64,000 nucleotides of DNA from Promerops cafer (GCA_013398275.1 VZSE01011452.1:47118-111117); one strand, 5' to 3'. Shown: positions 13,942 to 26,045, counted from the stretch's first letter. Program-made: numbers and translations. The notes: a model not told the origin generated them from the sequence alone.

Positions 13942-14008
13942 GGTGGATGGATGGATGGATGGATGGATGGATGGATGGATGGATGGATGGATGGATGGAT
14001 GGATGGAT
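13942..14008. repeat. (GGAT)n tetranucleotide microsatellite
   Basis: About 16 uninterrupted GGAT units. The complementary strand is open in all three frames and gives a Ser-Ile-His-Pro periodic translation, which is a repeat artefact. Confidence 0.98.
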
Positions 14009-14074
14009 TGAGTAATGCTTACATGTAAGTGTCCCCAGATCTTCTTCCCTCCAACCACCTACAAACATCTGTAT

Positions 14075-14112
14075 GAGAGGAGAGGAGAGGAGAGGAGAGG
14101 AGAGGAGAGAGG
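14075..14112. repeat. (GGAGA)n pentanucleotide microsatellite
   Basis: About seven units of the same GGAGA motif found at 3.8 kb. It starts 66 bp after the end of the (GGAT)n tract, so the two form a compound purine-rich microsatellite cluster. Confidence 0.95.
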
Positions 14113-17100
14113 AATCAGTACATGGATGATTAAATTCAGGCACAAAATCCAGCTAGAAGGCTCATTTTCTTGCATGGCTTGTATAGGCCTGTGTAGATGA
14201 TTCAGATATCATACTGCCAAGTCACATAATAAATAAAGACCCAATTATACAAATCGCCTCATATTTTGGTCAATGCAACATCTAGTCTCATTCCATCCTA
14301 TGGGATAATTTACATGTAAAACAAGCCAAAAAGCTTTGCAAAGGAGAAGTTGTTCCTAGGATCAAAGATATGCAGAGTACCAGAATTCCTTAAAAGGTCA
14401 ATATGAGAAGTTACTCCAAGTGATTTGGGGACAAATAGATTTGTGGCTACCTGATTTGTAGCATAGGAAGAAACAAGAGACACAAGGGGTCTCTCTCACA
14501 CACACCTACAGACCACAGCATAGAATTTCTCACTGTACCTTTGTAGGAAGCAAAAGCTTCCTCAACTATATTCAGAAAGGGAAAACACACAAAATTAACT
14601 TTTAAGTTCACTAAACAGTACAAGTGTGAAGAATTCTGTACATTTTCTGTACATTTAAAAGGGATCCAGAAATATAATCCTTTTGGAGTTGTTCTGTCCT
14701 CCAAGTCATGAAATATTGAGAGACAGGGAAGGATACAATGCAAGAATGAAAACTAATATATTAATAGCAGTGTGGTCATGGTAGAATTCAAATTTCTGCC
14801 CCATCAAAGATAGTTAAGGTTTTTATAAAATGTTCAAAGGATTCAGCGAGACAGATTGCAAGAGCCTTGAATCAGAATATGTTGCAATATGGTGATGAGA
14901 AAACATCATCCAGTGTAGAAAAAATGAGCGGAAGTAACTGCAATATAATTTTACAGATAAGTTCTATAGTCAGTGAACTGATGGCTAAAAAGGTGACTCT
15001 ATGCCCACCTCAGCTTTGCTTTCTGCAGATTTGGAGTTATTTGGACACTGCTTACTGGATCAATTCCTCAAGTGGCCCACACAAACAACCATCTACATTT
15101 GCAACTCTTGAGCTGGAAAGGGATCAGTCTTGCCCGGTTTCCTTTTACACTTGCAAGAATATTTCTCTAATGTCCCAATGACAAAAGCTGTTTCTAAACC
15201 CTTCACATTAAGACGATCCAATTTTTATTCTAATTTTTTGCCCATATAAATGAGCTTCCTGAAATCTAATGGAATGTAAAGAAGGAAGCTGTTCCTTCTC
15301 AGAAGCAAATTCTCAAATAATTTTCAATGTGTTATTATAGCACTCTATATACAAGCTTCTAACAAACCAAATATTTAAAACCATTAAAATTTCTCATGTT
15401 ACAGAAGTTTTAAAATTAAATCAATGCATTCAAAAGAGGCTGTCAGGAGAGGAAAGCAGCCTGAAGCCTAAAGCTAGGAATCTACTAATTAAGATATGCA
15501 ATAAAAATGTTAATCAAGTAAACTTAGGGAGGATGGGGGAAAGCGATTACATAATCCTCTTGGCACGGTGGTAATGTCTCACTGCTCTCACACAGGAAAA
15601 TGATGAGTAGGTAAACAAGAGAGAAAAAAAAACAAGTCCTTTGATTGTGGGCCAAAGAAGAAACTGTTCCAAATGGCCTCTCTAACCAACATTAGCTGTT
15701 CAAGTAGAAAACATTCAGCTCTAAGAGCTCTCTCTAGTGTGCCAGACTGGGGAGAGCGACATAAACTAACAAAGGAGCCTGAGAAACTGGAGTATTTAAG
15801 ATAATTCTTGGTAAGTGTGGCTGGAGCAATGTCTTTTGTTATCCTATTTCTTTATAACTGTATTCCACACTTCAGAACTGTAAGTAAACGGGATACTTGA
15901 CTCTGTGCTCTTTATTATTATAGATGTTTCCCTGCTAACCAACAAGTAGGCACTTCATTCAGACTTGCAGGGATCCTTGAAGTGAGGGCTTTGGGGTAGG
16001 GGCAGTCTGTAGCCTTGTCCTGTACAGTGTTGTTTGTAACAGGATTAGTGCTGGGACAATAACACAACTCAGCACCCATCAGGCTCTGTCTGACTTCTTT
16101 TGGCCTAGCTGGAGCCATATTTATTTATCACATAATTATGTGATAATATGGTCACTATTACCTACTTTGTTTTAGCTTGTGAATGGCTGCATGGGGTAAT
16201 ATCGAGCAGGTACTTGGTGCAGAATGAGCTGTTCATGACTTTAGAATAAAACAAAGAAAAAGAATACTGACAAGGGGTGATTGCAGAGGTGTTGAAAACA
16301 TGGGCACAGGATGACACCAGAGGCCCCAGGGCTATAAACATGTCACTAGTGGTCAGTTAACTCTGATTAAAGGAATCCAACCTTGGGAGCAGGGTAAAGA
16401 TAGCTTTAAGGATAACAAAGAGGATAATGACCACATCTCTACCATGAAAGTTAAATAAACTACACACAGTAATGTGGAAATATGAACCTGTGAAGAATCA
16501 CCAGGGCAAAGATCATGTAAAACACATAAAATATCTCCAGCCAGACCCAAATGTGAGGAGGAAGGAAACCTACATCGACATCCTCCCAAAAAAGGGATTG
16601 TGATGCTGATTCTTCTCTCTTGTCCTGAACCTTAGGACCCAGAAACACGGTGGAAGGATGACAGTAATTCCCGAGAAACATGGAGATACTGGACTGTTTA
16701 TGTATACCAGCCTTAACTGCAATTTGAGCCATGAGTGTCAATACAATTGTATGTGGACTAATGACAGGTATTTCAAAGAGGTGAAAAGTCACATCGCCAC
16801 CAAGATGTTAAGCCATTTTAGAAGATAAAAATAACATAAATTCCATACATAGAGAGAAGGCATCTTTCCAAATAACCCAAGAATCGCCTTTGGTTTGGAA
16901 GTAGGATAATAATGAAAACCAAAATGGAAGGTTGTCCAAATTTTATAATAGATGTACAACTGCTGCCATTGGCATCTGTAGCTCAAAGCATGATGCTGGA
17001 CTGAGAAGTGCTTAGAACCATCCATCTGTATGTCACAAATTCATATATTCATAAAATGCTTACCAAATTGTCCAAGCGGACATTTCAGAACACTTATCAT

Positions 17101-18582
17101 TTTTTAATATAATATACTTCAGCATTAGAAAGAAAAACAGTTAATCACAGCAACAGGCTATTTTCTGGCAGAAAATAAACTCATTGGTACTAATTTTGAT
17201 AAATTTTTCTTGTTATATTACTAATACTGGAGCTTTAAACTTCCTGACCTGAATTTTTTTTTCATTATACTTATACTGAATTATTTTTTTCCAATAGAAA
17301 GAATATTATGAATTAGGCTTAAACATATTATTCAGACGGGGTGTAAACCACCCTGTAAAGGTCACACAGTGTATTTATTCATTACCTGGCCAAAGGCGCC
17401 TGCTGTTTAAGTATTCTGATTATTGATTTCAGAGAGTTTGCCTTTTTGAATAATCCTAACAAACTTTCCAATTCTATCACTTACTTATCAAAATGATAAT
17501 AATGACTTGCAATGTGCAATTTTGATTGCATTGGTGAAACCCGTGTAGCTAATAAACATAATTATTGGCATGTGACCTCCTCCCTGGAAAACCCCCAAAA
17601 TTAGGTGCAGTTTGACTTCATAAAACAAATTTGTGTGAGACCTGAATTTTTCTTTTAATTATGAAAATATTCATATTTATATGAAAATATTCCTTTTGGT
17701 AAGGTGTGGCAATGCAATATCAAAATAATAAACAAAGAATTATATGAATTAAACATGACTGTCTAATATCTATGTGGAGATCACTCCTCATTACGTTTTT
17801 AATCAACATATTTTAAAGAAGAATATTGGAAAAGGGAAAAGAAAAATTAAATCTACACTTTACATATATTGTAAAAAGAGCAGAAAAAGTATGATTTCTG
17901 TTTCCAGGATAGCGAAATATGTATCTCTTCTGCTAACATTTAAAGGGATATGTCATAAAATCTATAGAAGTAGGGAAATGAAATAAAATATTTATCTTTT
18001 TTTTTTGCTAGGTATTAAAGTTAGCTATAGTTATTGCTGTTTTATAAAGAAGGTACCTTAGGAACAGAAGAGGCATCTGAATTACTTGTTTACTGGCTTT
18101 TAATGCCCATTCATCCTGGTGCACAAAAGCAGTTCAGAAAGTCCACCTGAGACATTGCACAATCTTAGTTTTGATTTCAGTATCTTGGCTTTGTTTTGAT
18201 TGCCAAAATGGAAAATTTTCTGTACACAGGGGGTGTTTTTCACGTAGTCTTCAAGCAGATATGGATTTCAACCTAATGCAGGTATTTCCACAGGTGAAAT
18301 ATAGCCCCAATACCATGAGGTTGGAAACAAATCATGTATATCAAGGAGAAGTCTGGAGAATTAGGCTATAAATACACAGAAACAATGACAAACCTCTAAC
18401 CCTTAACTGTGTAGCACTACAGCCCAATACAATAATTTATGATGCCAATAAAACTGGATGGAACATCAGCTAAGAATGCCTGTAAGAAGAGAAAAATTCT
18501 CTTTCCAAAAATATCAGTGACAAAGAAAAGGTTAAACTGCAGTGAACATGCCTTTTTTCCTTTTCAATCTGGAGTTTTGGAG
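14113..18582. other. Unique AT-rich intergenic DNA, no gene seen
   Basis: No supportable gene. About 15480-15600 and 17380-17600 are non-repetitive and dense in short transcription-factor-like words (TAATTA, AATCAAGTAAAC, GATTATTGAT, AATAAACATAATTATTGG). They are only candidates for conserved non-coding elements. Three minus-strand open frames between 16353 and 17025 have hydrophobic stretches but are separated by stops and frame changes and match nothing I know. The palindrome at 16125-16146 is listed separately. Confidence 0.6.
16125..16146. repeat. Perfect 22-bp AT-rich palindrome
   Basis: The core ATCACATAATTATGTGAT and two more bases on each side read the same on both strands without a mismatch or spacer. 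It could extrude as a cruciform or bind a dimeric factor, but neither can be shown from sequence alone. Confidence 0.9.
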
Positions 18583-18598
18583 AAAAAAAAAAAAAAAA
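18583..18598. repeat. Poly-A tract (16 A)
   Basis: A homopolymer run preceded by GGAG and followed by GAAATTTAC. A second A-rich run (12 A, then G, then 6 A) lies nearby at about 18725-18744. No retrocopy body was recognised upstream. Confidence 0.9.
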
Positions 18599-18744
18599 GA
18601 AATTTACTCCACTAGCTAGTCAGTGATGTATATAATTAAATAGAAAGGTTTTGGAGGATGTGATTTTATGGTTACCGTAGCAACTAGCAGCTAGATGGTC
18701 CATATTCCTGTGCTCTTCTACCATGAAAAAAAAAAAAGAAAAAA

Positions 18745-20772
18745 TCCATCTATGACCTACTTGAAAACAAATAGGTTTGTACTGCTCAAAGCCCCATTGT
18801 TCTTTGCAGGCATCTATTTTCACTCAGAATCAGGGGAAATCCTACTCTGGAAATATTCCAGTGGTTTTACCAAACAGTAATTTGCATGTGGCTTGACCTA
18901 TAGCCTAGCACTGGAAATCCTGTGCACAGTCACATGCAGCTCAGTTGGACACGCATCTAATTCTGGACTGGGGAGAAGAAAGGAAGGGTTTAAATGGATG
19001 ATGAATTTCATAGCTTAAACTACTTAGAGAAGTTTTTGATTTTGTTACCAGTGCACTCAACCACTTGATCCCATCCCATCCCTCTAAGAACAACAAACCC
19101 TTGAAACTTTATTTATAGTGAGCAGAAGTAGAAAGTTTCCCCCCAAGCTCACCTTGGTGTTGTTCTAGTGTGAACTGAAGATGAACTGAAAAAAGCAGAA
19201 GTGCTGGAATTGCCAGAGAGAATTTTCTGGTGTTCCTGTTGCTGAGAAAATCTCCACCCTTCTCTCATGTTGCACCTGAGAACTTAAGAGAAAAGGGTCA
19301 GCAGAAGTGTGAAAAAGTTAATATCTGTTGTGAACATTATTTAAATTATTTGTGCAGGGCTTAGACGTTCCTTAATTTCAAATCTTTCTCATGTGAGTTT
19401 TTCAAAGGATGCAATAACATTCAAGCATGAGAGCAGAAATTCAGCCCAACAAATCACCATTCTATTACACTGACTATCTCGTCTTCCAAAGGCCTCACAA
19501 GTGGTACTCTTAATTTTAAATATAATCTTTGATTCACCAGTAGCTCGCTTCTACTGTATGCACATATGAAAGACATATTACCATTGTCAAAAAGGGACAA
19601 AGATGTTGTTTTCTGTTTTCTATTCAAATGTCTGGATATAATTCCAAACAAATTTGAGAGCAATTTCTTAAAATATCTCTCTCTCCCTCTTTTAAATAAG
19701 CATTTATTTCTGCAATATCAGAGACGGAAAAATAAAACTTAAAAAAAAACAACATAGAACACCTCTTTTATCCTATGTTGGTTTTATGTCTTCTAATAAT
19801 TGATGATAGAACACATCCAAATGTAATAGATTTTATTTTTTATTTATTTATTTATTAGCTACATATTTCTTGTTAGAATGACAGCCTCTCTTTTCACATT
19901 CCTTCACTCTTTTCCCTGTGGGCCTTCCAATTCTCACTTCTAGACATCTTAACTTTAAATCATAATAATTTCCACTCTGTGATCAGCATATAAATTCTCT
20001 GTACTGCCAAATAGGCATACAAGAAACTACCTTGTTCTCCTCAATCAGTTCATCCTTCATCCTTTTAGAATAGCAGTAGGAAAATCTCTGGTTTTAGAAA
20101 TAGGACTGGGGAGAGGCTTTACATAGTGAGTACTCTGCAAACTTCTCCATAAAACCCCCATGTACTCCAAATCTTTGTTGTACCTGCCAATCCATATGCA
20201 GGAGATGGGGGTTCATCTTCCCACATTGTTAACTACCTTGTCACAATACATCACCATTTACGTATTATTTTGTGGAGGCTTGGTTTGCACAATTTAGTCT
20301 GCATTTCCACCTGCACTTGGGCAGGATTGGAGAAGTGCCTGTTAAAGCTGCTGTATTACCTTATGTTTACATAGCTGGTTTTAATAATTACATTTCATAT
20401 TCATATTACATATCAAATATTTCAAGCCTCTTCTGTGCTCACTGCAGGTAGCAAGTTTGCAGTTCTAAAACAGGGATGACCTGGCTGCTTGCAGAGTTTA
20501 GGCAATGTTTGCATTATATTTTCACTTGGGTAGACAACTAGGATGGGTTACCTGTAAGCATTGCATGACAACCAAGCCACTGGCAGCTTTTTGGCCTCAC
20601 TCAGATGCACTCAGCTGTATCATGTATAGGTTCATCTGTGAATTTAAGGGAGACTGCTGAGTCCCTGTACAGGCATTTGAAGAGTCATCGTATATTAAAA
20701 ACTTACACCAGGATCAGTGTGTAGCATTTGATTCAGAGTGCTAGCAGAGACAAGAAAAGACCTGTATAAAAT
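18745..20772. other. Unique intergenic DNA, no gene seen
   Basis: No gene or recognised transposon. It contains a short (TTTA)n run at 19831-19857 and otherwise ordinary AT-rich DNA with short open frames only. Confidence 0.7.
19831..19857. repeat. Short (TTTA)n simple repeat
   Basis: Several TTTA units after a T-rich run (TTTTATTTTTTATTTATTTA). Confidence 0.9.
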
Positions 20773-21525
20773 ATCATAGAATCATGGAATATTTTAGGTT
20801 GGAGATCTTCTCATTCCAACTCACCTGCCATGGACAGGGACACTTTCCATTAGACCAGGTTGCTCAGAGCCCCATTCAACCTGGCCTTGAAAACTTCCAG
20901 GGATGACGAAGTCACAACTTCTCTGGGCAACCTGTGTCACGGCCTCACCATCCTCACAGTAAAAAATTTCTTCCTAGAATCCAATCTAGACCTGCTCTCT
21001 TTCAGTTTGAAGCCATTCCCCCTTGTCCTGTCACTCCAGGCTCTTGTAAATAATCTCTCTCCATCTTTCTTGTGGGTTCCCTTCTGGTACTGTAAAGGCT
21101 GCAATTAGGTCACCCTGAAGCCCTTTTTTTTTCCCAGGCTGAACAATCCCAGTTCTCTCAGCCTTTCCTCCCAGCAGAGCTGCTCCATCCCTCTGATCAC
21201 CTTGGTGCCTCCTCTGGCCTGGCTCCAGCAGGTCCCTGTCCTTCCTGTGCTGGGAGCCCAGAGCTGGATGCAGCCCTGCAGGTGGGGTCTCAGCAGAGCG
21301 GGGCAGAGGGGCAGGATCTTCTCCCTCCCACGGGGCTCTGGGTGCAGCTCAGGACACGTTTTGCTTTCTGGGCTGCAAATGCACTTTTCTGGCCCATGTC
21401 CAGCCTCTCACCCACCAGCACCCCCAAGTGTTTTGTGGTGGCTGCTTTTGATCTGCTCATTGGCCAGTCGGTGTTGAGACTCCAAAAAGCTGGGTGAGGT
21501 GATCCTGAGCACTCCTGTCACAGTG
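20773..21525 (-). mobile_element. CR1 LINE, 5'-truncated copy (3' end of element)
   Basis: This is the longest well-preserved transposon in the window. It reads in reverse: the terminal ATCATAGAATCATGGAAT at the left is the complement of the CR1 3' end (ATTCTATGATTCTAT-type repeat). After it come the familiar CR1 3' region words TTAGGTTGGA, ATGGACAGGGACACTTTCCA, CTCAGAGCCCCATTCAACCT, TTTCTTCCTAGAATCCAATC and AGTTTGAAGCCATTCCCCCT. The GC-richer part up to about 21500 corresponds to sequence further upstream in the element. The right border is approximate. CR1 elements have no poly-A tail and are usually 5'-truncated, as here. The modest divergence suggests a fairly young insertion by the standards of this window. 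Open frames at 20860-21497 are accidental frames inside the copy. Confidence 0.95.
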
Positions 21526-24500
21526 GTCAGCACAATACATGACAGCACAACCCATGCACTGACATCAGGCATCAATTGACCAGTTTCAGAACAAAAACTT
21601 AATGTTGCTCACATGCTCTACAGGATCCTAAGGAGCAGGAGAAGGCTTTGGTCTCACTGTAATACAAGTGTTATCATTTTCCACTGTACCAAATGAAAAT
21701 GCAAAATAAACAACACACATGGTTAATAAACAAAGGCAGATTTTCTAATACAGTTTGTTATTTGTCCTAGGTAAACTGCTTCTTGTATTTGACATATGTC
21801 CAGCACTATAGAAATGTGAAACATGCTGTGCCTTCTGACTTGTACTGCTATGACTGAAAGTGGAATTGGAATTATGTGAGGGGAGTTTAAGATGCTTCAC
21901 CTCCATTAAAACATACCCTGCCCTTTTTCTTCTCAACATCAAATACAACTGCAAATATGAGGCTATTCAGCCTACGGAGTCATAAAGCATGGGCATAAAT
22001 CACAGATAGATGAAGAAATGACAGAATTTCTGAAGCATATCAACACTCCCTAAAGTATTCCTAACATAACCCTGTGCACTGTCAGATTCCAACCAAAATA
22101 AGAAAGGGGAACTTGGGAGGGCTGATGTTCACACACCGTCAGTCCAAAGTTATTTAACACAATTGTTTCTGTAATTGCAGTTCCCTGAAATGTTCAGTGT
22201 TCAATGGTCCTCAAAAATCAGACTTCCAATTGGCTGATGATGGGTTTTGTTAGATGCACATGCTGAGTTGGGAAATTCAGCTGCACACATCAAGACCAGA
22301 GATTTTTCAACAGGTTTTGGGGTGAAGAAGGTCTTAACAGGATCCAAAGTATTTTTCATGACACATATGTCTCTTTCACTGAATTAGTAACACATATGTA
22401 AGAATCTAAGCTACAGAAACTCAATAACTGTTTTACACTGGGGTGAGAGAAAAATTACAATGGCAATAGGAAATGCATTTTCTAAGAACAGCCTTAAGAA
22501 ACTTAAAATTAGCCATTTATATACCATTAGCCTTGATGGGATAGTTAAGACTAACTGAATATCACAGACATAACAAAACTGAGGTTATAGGAAAAACTTT
22601 GCAGATACCTTCTTTTTATCTTTAATTAGCAACATTTAAAAATCATCCCTCAGTTCCTAATCAAGTTAAGTGAGTTGACTTCAGGCTTTGTCAACAAGAA
22701 AAGTGGTGACATCCTCGCAGCTGAGATAGCAGAGAAACTTTAGGACATTTTCTGCTACAGGGATGTCAGATGGCAAGATTCCTGCTTTGAGGGAGGGGAG
22801 ACAGTTTCTTGGGACTGTAGGGATGGAGAAGCACATATCCCTTTCCAGGACCACAGATTGTCTCCACATCTGATGAATGGAGAAATCTCAGCAGGAACAA
22901 AGGAAAAAGTAATGGACTCGTTGCAAAGCTCCCCGAGGTTCTTCTGTTTCCTGTAGCCCCTTCTAAATGCATACCTGAAGATACAAAAAAGACAAAGTAG
23001 GGTGACAATTAAAGGTTATTTTACAGAGGCTTCCTTTCTGCAGCAACATAAAGTATTGCAGTCAATAAGTTTGTTGCCTCTGGAAACATTTTGCTGGGTA
23101 AAATCATATCCTCAGGAGAAGAGAACTCTGTGTTCAAACACTAGATCTTACTTTATAAATGAGGCAGTTCTGTGGCAGCAAAGAAAATTACAGTCCCTGT
23201 GTAGGAGCTCTTTGAAAGAGCATGCTATGAATCTCAGGCTGGGGCTGAGGAGCTCTGCTGACCCTGGCAAGCAGCCTGTTAGAGGTAACCAAGATCTCTG
23301 TGGGTTCAGAGCTGCTGCTTTTGACTCGGTGATAACACCCTGGAATATCAGCTCTGCAGGGTGAGGATGTGGGTTCAACCTCCTTGTCAGGTGGAGCAAT
23401 GGCAGCCATGGGGGCCAAAGCATCTGCTCTGGGAATGAGATGCCCAGTGGTGCCAGAGCTGTGATCTGTGAGCACACACAGCCTGGGAGAGGCAAGGCCA
23501 ACACGTGCACTCTCCAACAAGAGAGCTCCAAATAGGCCATGATGTGCACTTTTTTGGGCTAGTGCTTTAGTAGCCATTATTCTTCCCAAAAGAGATCACA
23601 CCTACATGATATGGAGATGTACCAGAGCAATAAACTGTCAAAACTGGTCAAGCTCATAAACACTCCATAAACAATCTCTCCTGTTGCCTCCACAGTGAAA
23701 CTGGTTGCTGTGGCAGATGATCACAACAGCCAATATATTCTTTCCCTTGTCCCACCAGTTAAAATCTTCAACTGTATTAAAAGCCATAGTAAAGACACCA
23801 TCAAATCAAATCCATTACTGATTGGTATATGAAGTTTAACCAAGACAACTTAGGAAAGAAATGAGCTATGCAAACAAAGCTTTGTCTATCACCATCCCCT
23901 GCACGCTGCCTGGGTAATCTGCATAACTAACAAACCTTCCTAGTATTCATGCCTGAAAGTGCATACCGAGGGAAACTGGAGCCAGATGGTTAGATGTCAC
24001 AGTGACTAAAAAACTGCTTTTAAAAAGGTAGGCTTCCAATTATTAATAGTCCGGATCATCAGATAATGTAAATCACTGAAGTGAATTGCACAGTTCTGAT
24101 TTACACTTCCACATGATCTATTTGTGTGTGTTCAACCTTTATTCTCAAAAACACTTGGCACAGATTGCTTGGATAACTCATTTTTGAGGTGGGGAGGGGG
24201 GAACGAAACATCCGTTTGCTGAAAGCCTTTAAGGATATGACATACTCAGAAGCACTCTAAAACATAACTACATGCTAATTAAAACTTCATATTTTTAAAT
24301 AATATAGCAGGGAAGAGATGTAACTCCAGCTGGAATGAGCATCCCACTCCACAGTGTGGAAGAGTTTCCAAAGGAACAAATGGCAGTGAGGCACCTCCCA
24401 TTGAGAACTGGTGACAACAGGCCAGGTCAGACATTCTGTGCTCCCTCAGTATCCTAATGGAAAGATGTCAGAAAGCTTCTGGAGACAAAATGACTGTCAT

Positions 24501-24988
24501 AATTCCTTGCTGATCAAAGAAAAATTTACAGTTTAAATTTAAGCTTAATTCTTAGCACTCGTGGAGTAGTGAAAAGATATTATACTTCTTCCCACCTGCT
24601 GGGCTCTTGTGTTACACCATGCATGGCAGTAATGAAGACAGATTAATGCTATTTATTTGCTGACACTGACAAGAGTAGCCTGTCTTTTTTTTCCTGTATT
24701 TTATCATTAAAGTCTTGTTTTTCATCCTCAAATAGCCCCAAGACAATGCACTGTAGTAATTAAGTAGGAACAACATAAAAAACTAAACCAACCAAGAAAA
24801 GCCCACCAACAATATTAATAGGTTGGATGAAATCAACAAAAGGCAACAAATTCTATTCAGTGCTGACAATCCAGCCTTAATATACTTCTGAGGTAGAGAA
24901 CAATAGAAGAAGATGGGTCTGGTTTTTATAAAGGTTTCCCTCCTTTGAATTAATTTTTAGGGATCCCTGGACATCAAGCACTATAGGT
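21526..24988. other. Unique intergenic DNA, no gene seen
   Basis: No supportable gene. A GC-richer patch at about 23220-23550 is open on the minus strand in two overlapping frames of 133 codons each (23148-23549 and 23188-23589) and partly on the plus strand. The simultaneous openness and lack of any domain argue against coding. A SOX/OCT-like site cluster at 23868-23885 is listed separately. An otherwise ordinary AT-rich stretch follows. Confidence 0.6.
23868..23885. promoter_or_regulatory. Candidate OCT/SOX-type site cluster
   Basis: ATGCAAAC, an octamer-like POU site, overlaps ACAAAGCTTTGT, a perfect 12-bp palindrome made of two facing SOX-type cores (ACAAAG and CTTTGT). OCT and SOX sites are known to work as adjacent pairs in vertebrate enhancers. 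The order and spacing here are not the classic arrangement, and such short words occur by chance, so function is only inferred. Confidence 0.25.
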
Positions 24989-25021
24989 AAAAAAAAACAA
25001 ACAAACAAACAAACAAACAAA

Positions 25022-25088
<67 letters not shown>

Positions 25089-25101
25089 AAACCAAAGCAA
25101 T
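24989..25101. repeat. (CAAA)n plus 64-bp poly-A tract
   Basis: Nine A, then seven CAAA units (24998-25022), then an uninterrupted run of 64 A (25023-25086), then CCAAACCAAAGCAA. The opposite strand gives a poly-Phe open frame, which is an artefact. It is the longest homopolymer in the window. Since avian CR1 lacks a poly-A tail, this is either slippage expansion or the tail of some other retrocopy. I recognise no transcript body upstream of it. Confidence 0.95.
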
Positions 25102-25869
25102 AACAGCAAAGCTCTGTGGATTGTACGGCCCAGGAGCACATTGCACAGGGAGGCTGTCAAATCTGCAAATTAGTTTTTCACAGCCCAGCTAGACTAAGAC
25201 AGAGCTGACCTGATCCCACAGTGGCTACAGTCCTGCTTTGTGCTGGGATTTTGACTAAAAGACCTTCAATGCTCCCTTTCCAGTGGTGTTTTGGTGATTT
25301 GATGATTCTGTGAAAATGGCTACAAGATGCTGTCCTGACTCAGGATGTGCTTAGGCAGCCCAAACCTTGATAAGAGAACAATGCCACTGTGCCTGTATAA
25401 TCTATGTGCAGCCTGAGACCTTCCTTGTCTGCCAGTGGTGGTATAACTCTTACTAAAACAGGCAGGCAAAACATCCCACAATGAAAATAGTCATACCTTT
25501 AAGTACAGTTTTAATTACAATGAAAAAGATCATTGATTTTCACACAAGGAAATAAATTTACTCTGATGCTTGTGCTTACAAGACCCAGACCCTAAGTATG
25601 AAATTCTTGGCTTGCTTCTAAGTTCATGAGCTGGTTGCTTTCATCTGTTTTATTTTTCTTTCATTAAGAATTAATTAAAGCTATCAAGCTCATCTTTCTG
25701 ACAAAAGTCAACCTCCTCTGCTTAGGTAAGTATAGGCAGTACTTACAGCTGCAAGCGGTATAAAGTCTATTTTAAAACTACTTTTGATTTTAAAGGGTCA
25801 CTGCCAAGGTGATTAGCATGAAATCTAAATGAGCTTTCAACATCCCTGCTTCACTCTGATGCTGATTTA
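25102..25869. other. Unique intergenic DNA, no gene seen
   Basis: Ordinary AT-rich DNA with no gene. A good-looking splice-donor word (TTAGGTAAGTAT) lies at about 25723-25734, but no convincing coding exon precedes it. Confidence 0.65.
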
Positions 25870-26045
25870 ACTAGAAAAATCTGGCCAGCAATACCAGTTT
25901 CAAAACCCAGCTTTCGAAGCCATGACATGGCAAAAGACTTCTTGAAGTCCAAGGAGATTATGTCTGCTGTGGCACTCCTGTCAGCTGTCATTGTCCCTTC
26001 TCAGGAGAAGTTAATCAAATTTGTTCAGCCTGACCTCTGCTTCAG
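25870..26045 (-). mobile_element. CR1-like LINE fragment, reverse transcriptase part
   Basis: Translating the minus strand over 25929-25967 gives ADIISLDFKKSFA, which resembles the conserved LINE reverse-transcriptase block (V/I-x-Y-L-D-F-x-K-A-F-D). The same frame continues through LGFETGIAGQIF, and the flanking bases (GACCTCTGC, AATTTGTTCAG in plus orientation) look like CR1 coding sequence. The family tyrosine is Ser and the final Asp is Ala, so the copy is decayed. The borders are approximate and the CR1 subfamily is unknown. A GC-richer, pyrimidine-rich stretch follows immediately at about 26030-26250. Confidence 0.68.

Noticed and set aside
3798..14112. Possible CRISPR-like or spaced repeat array
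   Set aside because: The repeats are continuous tandem microsatellites with no spacers, in vertebrate-type DNA.
13798..14143. Minus-strand frames with repeated Ser-Ile-His-Pro
   Set aside because: This is a translation of the (GGAT)n microsatellite and not a repeat protein.
16353..17025. Three adjacent minus-strand frames with hydrophobic stretches, looking like a broken membrane protein
   Set aside because: They are in different frames, separated by stops, rely on non-ATG starts in places, and show no signature of any receptor or transporter family I know.
23148..23589. Two overlapping minus-strand frames of 133 codons
   Set aside because: They occupy the same GC-richer bases in different frames, with a 120-codon plus-strand frame also overlapping. 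No domain or splice context was seen, so they are best explained by chance scarcity of stops.
24877..25146. Poly-Phe open frame
   Set aside because: It is a translation of the poly-A/(CAAA)n tract on the opposite strand.
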